From Mycolicibacterium sp. TY81 (GTDB lineage: Bacteria; Actinomycetota; Actinomycetes; Mycobacteriales; Mycobacteriaceae), in NCBI RefSeq assembly GCF_018326285.1, contig NZ_AP023363.1:124001-188000 (forward strand): a stretch of 64,000 nt of DNA, in the 5' to 3' direction. The notes beneath the pieces were generated by a model. It did not search any database and was not told the origin of the DNA. It saw nothing but the letters and a program-made list of their open reading frames with translations. Within the stretch, counting starts at the first letter, position 1; every line of letters begins with the position of its first letter. The position numbers and the translations under genes were made by a program. Positions 57,532 to 64,000 of the stretch are shown in pieces.

Positions 57532-59129
57532 CGGCGGGCGTGAGCCTTTGCGAGAAGGGCCTTTTCGGCGGCGTTGAACTCCCACCGGACCTTCACCTCG
57601 TGGGTGTCAGTGGGGTCGTCGACGCCGGTGTGCACGTGGAGGATGCCTGGTGCGGTGGCGTCGATGACGTAGCGGGGCCTCTGGCCGATGGGGTGTTCAG
57701 ACCACATGATGCGCACCGGGGCTGGCGCGTGGTCGTCATCCCCGACGGCGGCGATGGTCATGTCCGGTTGGGTGTGTGTACCGATGCCGGTGTGGCGCAG
57801 CTCGTGGGCTATGGCTGCTAGCTGAGGGGTCCGGACGTCGATTCGCAGGCCGAGGTTGGCTGATCGGATGAGCAGTAGTTCGACGGCTCGGCGTGGGCCG
57901 ATGATCCATAGAGGTTCGTCGCTGGCCACGGTGGTGTCCAGCCAGACGCGCTGGCCGCCGTCGAGGGTGTATCCGAGGTAGATGCCGACGCCGCCGGGGA
58001 CGATGTGGGCGCCGGCGGGTTCGGTGGCAGACACGGTGGTCTTGGGCACTGCGGTGACGGGCGGGATCACGGCCAGCGGCAGCGCGGTGGTGGCGATCGC
58101 GGTGTGCTGGCCGTATTCGCGTCGCAGGTCGGCTGCTTCGGCCAGCTCGACGGTGTCGAGTCGTTGGACGCGGTTGCAGTAGTACTGCTCGATGCTGTCG
58201 GTGCTGGCCGTGGCGGGAGTCATACGGGTGATGCTGGCGCAGACTTCGGTGGTGGCGCGCAGCCATTCGGAGTGGGTTTTGTCGGTGGCTTTGGCGGTCG
58301 GGGTGAAGCCCACGAGGTAGGGGCCGCCTTTACCTGCGTGGGTGAAGCCTTCTTCGGCGAGCGCGTCGGCGCCCAGGAGCGCGACGAGGTCTTGGTGTAG
58401 CTGTGTCCCTTCGGCTTTGGAGAGCTTCTTTGCGATGAAGCCTTCTCGTGTGATGGCTCGGTGTGCGCGCGATGACGCGATCTGCAGGGTGCGGGCCATT
58501 CCGGAGGCGAGAGTTTCGCGGGGGTCTTTGAAGCCGTCGATCTCTCGGGCGCGGATGCTGTTCGCGGATGTGGCCGTGTCGAGGGTGACGCGAAGGTAGG
58601 TGCGGCCGTAGGCGATGGCGTTGATTGGGCCGGTGGTGTTGAACGCCACTTTGGCGAGGTCATTCTGTTGGGCGTAGGTGTAGCCCACGGTGACTGCGGT
58701 GAGGTCGTGTAGGCGGATGTCGAATTGTCGTAGTTCGTGACGGACGGGGTCGAGGTCGAGCTTCCTGGAGGACCAGTTGCCGTTCTGGTCGAGGATGTTG
58801 ATGGAGAAGGGTTTTGGCGTGACGCCGATGAGGACGGCGGCGTGGCCGTTGGTGTGGTCCCAGAGGATGGCGGTGTTGTCGTGGGACAGCAGTTGGGCCA
58901 GTCGCGGTGTGCGGCGGGTGCAGGCTCGGCGGTGTTTGATCCAGCCGACCAGGGTCCGGTCCCGGTAGGTGATGGTGAGCAGGGCCAGCAGCAGGATGGC
59001 GGTGACGATGGTGATGTACCGGGTGTCGGTGAGGTGAGCGATCCGGGTTAGGACGAACTGCACGGCCGACACTGTGGCCACGATTCCCAGGGTTTGGGCG
59101 ACGGTGGGCGGTTGGAGACCGACATGCAT
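57528..59129 (-). CDS. eccE: EccE, type VII secretion membrane component
   Basis: 533 residues. Two transmembrane helices near the start (about 10-30 and 38-56: GIVATVSAVQFVL and ITIVTAILLLALLTI) are followed by a large soluble domain with THGNAAVLIGV-like strands, as in EccE proteins, which sit at the rim of the ESX membrane complex. Position directly after mycP (5 bp) and length support the call, although EccE sequences are poorly conserved. The C-terminal part (GGQRVWLDTTV, PLWIIGPRRAVELLLIRSANLGLRIDVR) fits the family's second domain. Confidence 0.8.
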   Translation of the reverse strand: MHVGLQPPTVAQTLGIVATVSAVQFVLTRIAHLTDTRYITIVTAILLLALLTITYRDRTLVGWIKHRRACTRRTPRLAQLLSHDNTAILWDHTNGHAAVLIGVTPKPFSINILDQNGNWSSRKLDLDPVRHELRQFDIRLHDLTAVTVGYTYAQQNDLAKVAFNTTGPINAIAYGRTYLRVTLDTATSANSIRAREIDGFKDPRETLASGMARTLQIASSRAHRAITREGFIAKKLSKAEGTQLHQDLVALLGADALAEEGFTHAGKGGPYLVGFTPTAKATDKTHSEWLRATTEVCASITRMTPATASTDSIEQYYCNRVQRLDTVELAEAADLRREYGQHTAIATTALPLAVIPPVTAVPKTTVSATEPAGAHIVPGGVGIYLGYTLDGGQRVWLDTTVASDEPLWIIGPRRAVELLLIRSANLGLRIDVRTPQLAAIAHELRHTGIGTHTQPDMTIAAVGDDDHAPAPVRIMWSEHPIGQRPRYVIDATAPGILHVHTGVDDPTDTHEVKVRWEFNAAEKALLAKAHARR

Positions 59130-59134
59130 TGCTG

Positions 59135-60526
59135 TTACTTCGCTTTCTTGCGTCGGGCGAGGCCGATGATGGTGGCAGCGGACAAGATCACGATGGCTGT
59201 GGCGATTGCGCCGGCGGTGATGTTGCGGGCCATGGTGTCCGGTGGTGGTGGCGGCGCGTACTTTTCGGCGACCTTGGAGGGTATGCCGGCAGCCACGATC
59301 GGGCCGGGTTCGAGTTTGTTGGTCAGGGCGGCGACCGGGTCGACGATGCCGGCCCCCAGGATGTTGGTGATGCTGTTCGCGGGGCTGTGGGCGGTGCGTT
59401 TGATGCGAGCGATCACCTGGTTGGCGGTGAGTTCGGGGTGCAGTTCCCGGATGAGGGCTGCCAGGCCGGAAACGTAGGCCGCCGCATAGCTGGTGCCGTT
59501 GAGGGGTATGGGGTTGCCGTCTTTGACAAGGGCGTTGACGAGGGCTCCGGGTTGGGGTTCGGACGGGTCCAGGGATGCGATCTCGACGGCAGGTGCGCCG
59601 ACCCCGACCCAGGGGCCGGGCATGGAGTTGGCGTAGGGATCGCCAGTGAGGGTGGTTCCGCCTACGGAGAGTACGAACGCGTCGAAATAGGCTGGGAGCG
59701 CGACTGATTGGGCTGCGGTCCAGTTGCGTGGATCGCCTGGGTTATTGGGGTCGTATTCCGGGTTGGCTTTGCAGGTTTCGCCGCCGGTGTTGCCGGCGGC
59801 GGCGACGATGACGACGTTCTTGACCACTGCGGCGTAGTAGAGGGCTCCGGCCAGGGTGCGCAGGTCTGGGACGTGTCCGGCGTCGACGCAGGCGGTCAGG
59901 GACATGTTGATGACGGTGGCGCCGAGATTAGCGGCGTGGACGATGGATTTGGCCAGGGTCAGCAGGTTGGCGGCGCTTTTGTCTTCGGGGGTGAGGTTTT
60001 GGTTGTCCGGCGTGGAGTCGTAGTCCCATTGGGCCGACAGCTGCCGGATGGACATGATGTTCGCGCCGGGTGCGACCCCGACGAAGCCGTCGTTGACTGA
60101 GGGTTGGCCGGCGATGATGCCGGCGACCAACGTGCCGTGGTGGTCGCAGTCGGTCAGTCCGTTTCCGCCTCGGTCGACGTAGTCGCCGCCGGGAATCACG
60201 CCTGGCAGGCGGCTCACCTGTTGCACGCCGGAGTCGATCACGGCGACGGTTTGTCCGTCACCGCGGGCGAAGGTGTGCAGTTTGGTGACGTTGAAGGCTT
60301 CTTGTGCTGGGATGCTGGTGAATTGGGAGTTGGCCAGGACCGCCGACTGGCCGCAGACGTGGACCTGTTTCATTGCGTAGACCGGCCCTGGTGGGGTGTC
60401 TGGTGGGGCGATGTCGGCGGCGGCGTCGAAGCCCCATGGGGTGGTCGCTGCGGCGCTGGGCATCCACAGCAGGGTTGTCAGGAGCGCCACCACGGCGGCG
60501 GCGAGCAGTTTTCTCACGGTGGTCAC
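59135..60526 (-). CDS. mycP: Mycosin (MycP), subtilisin-type protease of the ESX system
   Basis: 463 residues from a GTG at 60526 overlapping the eccD stop (GTGA). A signal peptide (VRKLLAAAVVALLTTLLWMPSAAA) leads to a subtilase domain with the full catalytic triad: Asp98 in VAVIDSG, His130 in DCDHHGT and Ser346 in NGTSYAAA, plus Asn245 of the oxyanion hole. The C-terminus has a Pro-rich linker and a transmembrane helix ending RRKKAK, which anchors it outside the plasma membrane. Mycosins stabilise the ESX complex and cleave some substrates. All active residues are kept. Confidence 0.95.
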   Translation of the reverse strand: MTTVRKLLAAAVVALLTTLLWMPSAAATTPWGFDAAADIAPPDTPPGPVYAMKQVHVCGQSAVLANSQFTSIPAQEAFNVTKLHTFARGDGQTVAVIDSGVQQVSRLPGVIPGGDYVDRGGNGLTDCDHHGTLVAGIIAGQPSVNDGFVGVAPGANIMSIRQLSAQWDYDSTPDNQNLTPEDKSAANLLTLAKSIVHAANLGATVINMSLTACVDAGHVPDLRTLAGALYYAAVVKNVVIVAAAGNTGGETCKANPEYDPNNPGDPRNWTAAQSVALPAYFDAFVLSVGGTTLTGDPYANSMPGPWVGVGAPAVEIASLDPSEPQPGALVNALVKDGNPIPLNGTSYAAAYVSGLAALIRELHPELTANQVIARIKRTAHSPANSITNILGAGIVDPVAALTNKLEPGPIVAAGIPSKVAEKYAPPPPPDTMARNITAGAIATAIVILSAATIIGLARRKKAK

Positions 60527-62055
60527 CAGGCCCGGAAGATGTGGTAGAGGCCCATGAAGGACCATCCGAGGATGAAGTAGGGCAGGAAGTACACGATGCC
60601 TTCGAGGATGTCGATGCACCGCTTCACGGTGTTGCTGGTTAGTGAAATCTGCCTGATCGACACGATGGCGGCCAGGGCGGCGGTCAGCGTCAGCGCGGCG
60701 ACGATGACGGCCACGTTGAGTGTCAGGCCGGTGCCGGCGACCGAGCCGGCGATGAAGGCGATCATCGTGGTTGTTGCGGCGATCCAGAGTGCGGTCTGCA
60801 GCGCGGCGTCGTCGGCGCACAGTCCACGAAAGACGAGTGCCACGGCGATGAGTACGACGAAGGCGGCGGCGAGCCACCATGTCACTTGGGGGCTGGAGTC
60901 CGCAAGGGCGGGGCGTCGGCCGACGAAAAATGCTGCGGTAGCGATGATTGCGCAGAATCCGATGGTGACCGCCAGGATGGCGTATCGCGATGCTCCGACG
61001 CGTTCTTTCTGGTGGAAGATCGAGTCGAGGGTTTCGTCTTTCTGGGTGATCAGTGGGAGTTTGGAGACATCGCCTTTGAGGTTCTTGATGTAGGACTCGC
61101 CGTTGGCTGCGATGTACGGCAGGTTGATCTTGGCCAGGCTCAATGCGATCTGATCTGACTTGGACAGTACGGCCAGGCCCAGTGCCATCGTCTGCGCGGC
61201 GATCACCATTGGCGACCAGGGGTAGGCGGCCGACAGCAGCGGTGCCACCGCGGCCAACAATGAAGCAGAGGCGACTGTGACGTGGATCAGCGGATAGCGT
61301 TTGGTGGCTCCGTAGAAGATCACCGACATGGTGGCCAGGACCACCGAGACCACGACGATGGTGTACGCCGAGAACGCTCGAGGAATCACGACCGCAGCCG
61401 CAGCGGCCACCAACCCGTATCCGACCCAAAAGCCCCATTGGGGCACCGATTTCGTGTCGGGGTCATCCCCGTAATCGCAGACGAAGGTGATGGCGAACAT
61501 CAGTGCCGCGGCGGCAATCAGCCCGCCGACGATGCTGTATCGCGCCAGCGCGGGCAGGTGCGGATGCTGCGCGGCGAAGGCGACGAGGCCGATCAGTGCC
61601 AGGGCCGCGCAGACCAGCAGGACCGCAGCCGACAGTGGCCGCGAGTAGCGGGAGGACCAGGACGCGAACTGGGTTGTCTGGTGTTTCGCGATGAACTCGG
61701 CGTGGTCGTCGATCAGTTCCGGATACACCTCGGTGGGGTTGCCCCTTTTCAGGAAGATTCGGTCACCGGACCTGACCCCTGCGTCGTCGAGGGTCTCCTC
61801 AGCCGCGATCGATTCCCCGCCCAGGCGCTCCAGATGCCATGCGACGGTGCGCTTCTCGGCGTCGCTGGCCGTGGCCGGGCCGGTAAAGAACTCGGTGTCC
61901 CGGCCGCTGCTAGCTAGGGCGCTTTTGAACCGGTCGACGAGATCGGACATCATTGCCGCCGATGGCGTGAACCTGGGGAGCACCATGTCGATGGAGTGAC
62001 GCGGGATCGTCACCGACACGCTCACTCGGTCTTCATCGTTGATCGTCGTCGACAC
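60523..62055 (-). CDS. eccD: EccD, polytopic channel component of type VII secretion
   Basis: 510 residues from a GTG. The first 95 form a ubiquitin-like domain (VSVSVTIPRHSIDMVLPRF...RSGDRIFLKRG), followed by a linker and about 11 transmembrane helices from residue 134 on (PLSAAVLLVCAALALIGLV and so on), the standard EccD design; two EccD copies line the ESX pore. It starts 2 bp after the coiled-coil gene and overlaps mycP. Length is normal and nothing is missing. Confidence 0.92.
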   Translation of the reverse strand: MSTTINDEDRVSVSVTIPRHSIDMVLPRFTPSAAMMSDLVDRFKSALASSGRDTEFFTGPATASDAEKRTVAWHLERLGGESIAAEETLDDAGVRSGDRIFLKRGNPTEVYPELIDDHAEFIAKHQTTQFASWSSRYSRPLSAAVLLVCAALALIGLVAFAAQHPHLPALARYSIVGGLIAAAALMFAITFVCDYGDDPDTKSVPQWGFWVGYGLVAAAAAVVIPRAFSAYTIVVVSVVLATMSVIFYGATKRYPLIHVTVASASLLAAVAPLLSAAYPWSPMVIAAQTMALGLAVLSKSDQIALSLAKINLPYIAANGESYIKNLKGDVSKLPLITQKDETLDSIFHQKERVGASRYAILAVTIGFCAIIATAAFFVGRRPALADSSPQVTWWLAAAFVVLIAVALVFRGLCADDAALQTALWIAATTTMIAFIAGSVAGTGLTLNVAVIVAALTLTAALAAIVSIRQISLTSNTVKRCIDILEGIVYFLPYFILGWSFMGLYHIFRAW

Positions 62056-62057
62056 GG

Positions 62058-62645
62058 TCAGTGAACTTTCTGCTCGTTACCGGCACCGTCGAGCTGCTTG
62101 CGTCGCGGTGGTGGTGCTTGGAACCCCATCGTTTCCAGTGCTTTTCGTGTGATGATTCGCTCGCCGACGACCTTTTCGTACTCGTCGCGGTACTCACCGT
62201 CCGCATCGGCCAGATCACCGCCGAGTTCGGCCAGCGCCGCGGCTTCTTGCTCGCGCAGCGACGCGATCTCCTCTTCGAGGTCGTCGGTCTGTGCCTTCAA
62301 CTGATCGGCGTATTGGGCCGCTAGCTGCTTTCGCTCGGCCTCATTCTGCTCTTTTACGCTGCGTCGCAGTTCTTTTGCCCGTTGATCAGCGTCGGCGAGG
62401 ATCTGGGCGGCCTGCGCCGAGGCCTCGGCTCGGCGCTGTTTGGCCGCTTCGGACAGCTCACGCAGGGCTTGCTTCTTCTCTGCGCCTACGGTCTCGCGGG
62501 CGTTGCGCAATTTCTCTGTGGCCGTGGCGATTTGCTCCTGGATCGGTCCCAGCGGGCCGAGGGTTGCCGAGCGGACTTCGTCGCGGCGGCGAGCCGCCGA
62601 GCCCAGGCGTTCGCGGACCTTGTGCATGTAGGTGTCGATATCCAT
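62058..62645 (-). CDS. Coiled-coil protein in the ESX operon
   Basis: 195 residues, cytosolic, almost wholly helical. Residues 20-150 form a long charged coiled coil (IATATEKLRNARETVGAEKK..., ELRRSVKEQNEAERKQLAAQYADQLKAQTDDLEEEIASLREQEAAAL), with a C-terminal tail TMGFQAPPPRRKQLDG. It starts one base after the ATPase stop and ends just before eccD. ESX loci I know have espI and eccD adjacent without such a gene, so it may be a specific partner linking the ATPase to the membrane complex. Confidence 0.75.
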   Translation of the reverse strand: MDIDTYMHKVRERLGSAARRRDEVRSATLGPLGPIQEQIATATEKLRNARETVGAEKKQALRELSEAAKQRRAEASAQAAQILADADQRAKELRRSVKEQNEAERKQLAAQYADQLKAQTDDLEEEIASLREQEAAALAELGGDLADADGEYRDEYEKVVGERIITRKALETMGFQAPPPRRKQLDGAGNEQKVH

Positions 62646-62646
62646 C

Positions 62647-64000
62647 TCACAGCTCCTTGTCGTCGGCGCCGGCCTGCAGCTCGTGGTTGGCGACGGCTAG
62701 GTCGGGCAGTTTGTCCATCAGCAGCGCTGCGGCCCGTTCGAATTGGCGGCGGGTGTCTTTGCGTAGCAGTTTCAGGTTGATTTCTCCCCCGGCCGCCAGA
62801 TGCTCGTCCTGGGGAATCTCGACCAGGCAGGTCGATGGGTCGTTCCGGGTTGAAAGCTGCTGCACGAGAACGTTTTGGGTGGCTTCGACGTTGATGACGA
62901 CGTCCTTACCCGGGGCGGCGTTGTTCCACAGCAGCACCGTGCGGGCGAGCAAGTTCTGGTACCGCGACTCCCGAATCAGGTCGATGGCCCGTTTGGTGGC
63001 GTCAACACTTAACGCGTTGGGCGTGGTCACGAGCACCAGGGCGTGCGCGGTCTGGATCGTCGGCCAGAACGTGGGCACTCGACGATCTGGGCTCGTATCG
63101 ATGAGGTTGACCATGTACTCGTGGTGCAGCGTCTCAAGGATCTGATGGAACTCCTTTTCATCAAGCTTGTAGTCCTGCAGGTGCTGGGCAGCCACGAGCG
63201 CCTGCAATCCAGCACTGTTGGAGTACAGCTGCACTTTGACTTCGCTGCCCGACAGGGACTGCTCGTGCTTGGCGCGCTCCTGCACCGAGCCCAGGAACAG
63301 GCGTGCGTCGGAGGTCACGGACCGGTTCTGTTCGACGGGCATGCGGCGACGCAGCGACCCGTCGGTGGCGCTGTCGAAGGCCACCGTGTCACTGACGTGG
63401 CGGTACTTGGCCAGCGTGGACCCGAGGGTGATCGTCGACGTCGACTTACCCACACCGCCTTTGAGGGAGATGACGGGCACGTTCTGGGGGTAGGCCAGCT
63501 TGCGCATGATGCGCAGCACATCGCGGTCAAATTCTTGCTCTTTGGCCGATTTTGACAGCTTGATCCCGATTTTGGCCAGGCCTCCCCGCCAGCCCTGCTT
63601 GGGACCTTCCTTTTCGGCGTTGGCTGTCGACCATGCCGAGTCGTCGGTGACCACCGCCACCGAAGCAGCTTGCTGTCGCGGCTGCCCTGTGGGTGCGGGT
63701 GCTGGGCGCTGCACGGGTGGGCCGTAGTAGCCGTCGGGGGCCGGCGGTGGGGCGTAGCCGGGGGGAACCGGCGGTGGGCCAGCCGGCCGCGGCGGCGCCT
63801 GATGGGGGCCAGGGGCGGGTGCGTGTCGTTGGGGGTCGACGCGATCCCATTGCCCGGTGTCTCCCTGCTGCGGTAGCGGCACCGGGAAGCCGGCGCGGCT
63901 GTAGTCCGCTGGCGGTTGGGCCGACGGCCACGGCACCTGGGGCTGGAACGGCGGCGGACTGGGGTCAGCGGGGCGGGGTGCTGCGGGCCAGTCAGCTGGC
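62647..64000 (-). CDS. EspI-like MinD/ParA-family ATPase, N-terminus beyond right edge
   Basis: At least 451 residues; the frame is open to the window end. The first ~150 visible residues are Pro/Gln/Gly-rich and disordered (PPRPAGPPPVPPGYAPPPAP), as in EspI and similar ESX proteins. Then comes a deviant Walker A ISLKGGVGKSTSTITLGSTLA, a Walker A' region DTVAFDSATDGSLRRR, and NLIDTSPD. The C-terminal half follows EspI with NVEATQNVLVQQL, LVEIPQDEHLAAGGEINLKLL. EspI-type ATPases modulate ESX activity, in ESX-1 in response to ATP. It heads the operon with the coiled-coil gene and eccD; its start and promoter are outside. Confidence 0.85.
   Translation of the reverse strand, partial: PADWPAAPRPADPSPPPFQPQVPWPSAQPPADYSRAGFPVPLPQQGDTGQWDRVDPQRHAPAPGPHQAPPRPAGPPPVPPGYAPPPAPDGYYGPPVQRPAPAPTGQPRQQAASVAVVTDDSAWSTANAEKEGPKQGWRGGLAKIGIKLSKSAKEQEFDRDVLRIMRKLAYPQNVPVISLKGGVGKSTSTITLGSTLAKYRHVSDTVAFDSATDGSLRRRMPVEQNRSVTSDARLFLGSVQERAKHEQSLSGSEVKVQLYSNSAGLQALVAAQHLQDYKLDEKEFHQILETLHHEYMVNLIDTSPDRRVPTFWPTIQTAHALVLVTTPNALSVDATKRAIDLIRESRYQNLLARTVLLWNNAAPGKDVVINVEATQNVLVQQLSTRNDPSTCLVEIPQDEHLAAGGEINLKLLRKDTRRQFERAAALLMDKLPDLAVANHELQAGADDKEL

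Noticed and set aside
59135..61438. 767-codon version of the mycosin gene
   Set aside because: The first 300 codons lie inside eccD in another frame and are Arg/His-rich. The GTG at 60526 gives a proper signal peptide and a GTGA overlap.
1..64000. CRISPR arrays, tRNA or rRNA genes
   Set aside because: No regularly spaced repeats of 24-37 bases and no cloverleaf or rRNA-like segment were noticed by eye; a covariance-model scan would be decisive.

Overview
The window is GC-rich DNA from a mycobacterium or close relative, and it reads as accessory DNA: a large plasmid or an integrated element. The taxonomic evidence is a type VII (ESX) secretion locus with eccC, eccD, eccE and mycP, an EspC-type secreted protein, a DUF732 secreted protein, DUF5631/5632-type ESX-associated proteins, mycobacterial VapBC, RES/Xre and RelJ-like toxin-antitoxin genes, and several leaderless promoters. 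The accessory character is shown by many toxin-antitoxin modules and remnants, three insertion sequences, an FtsK/TcpA-like ATPase running off the left edge, an SNF2 helicase, and no ribosomal or central-metabolism gene. No replication or partition gene is visible, so plasmid status is inferred.

Layout. (1) 1-6.6 kb, minus strand: an FtsK-like ATPase (partial), a winged-helix protein, small hypotheticals, a DUF732 protein, and a three-gene set of a trypsin-fold lipoprotein whose catalytic serine appears replaced, a small ESX-associated helical protein and an 822-residue DUF5631/5632-type protein. (2) 6.8-10.4 kb: an orphan RelJ-like antitoxin, regulators and small genes. (3) 10.4-19.4 kb: two tandem 16-bp palindromes in front of a HARP/SNF2 helicase, a small HTH protein preceded by a third copy of the palindrome, an Mrr-like PD-(D/E)XK protein, VapBC, and a long protein with a TerD-like C-terminus behind a 61-nt stem-loop. 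(4) 19.7-25.3 kb: two tandem paralogous membrane-anchored proteins diverge from an EspC-like / DUF1023 hydrolase / lipoprotein operon, a likely type VII substrate unit. (5) 25-35 kb: an acetyltransferase-like protein, an ATP-dependent DNA ligase, a seven-repeat beta-propeller, two RES/Xre modules, a VapBC deletion scar, and a HipA-like kinase pair. (6) 35-49 kb: an IS607 remnant with intact tnpB, a Phd-fusion protein, a secreted HNH-nuclease lipoprotein, and a block of small hypotheticals in which an IS256-family element has split a 232-codon gene. (7) 48.6-64 kb, minus strand: an HTH-nucleotidyltransferase, a UvrD-like helicase, a soluble EccC, an IS605-like element, then a tightly overlapping operon of an EspI-like ATPase, a coiled-coil protein, EccD, mycosin, EccE and a membrane protein.

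Working together: the right-hand operon would build the secretion apparatus. The EspC/DUF1023 unit and the DUF5631 group are plausible cargo or accessory genes. EccB, Esx/WXG100 pairs, PE/PPE, EccA and EspG are not in the window, and the EccC here lacks its membrane anchor, so other parts must lie outside it or the system is degenerate. Toxin-antitoxin modules and candidate defence genes fit maintenance and host competition. All functions are inferred from reading the sequence; no database search was run.
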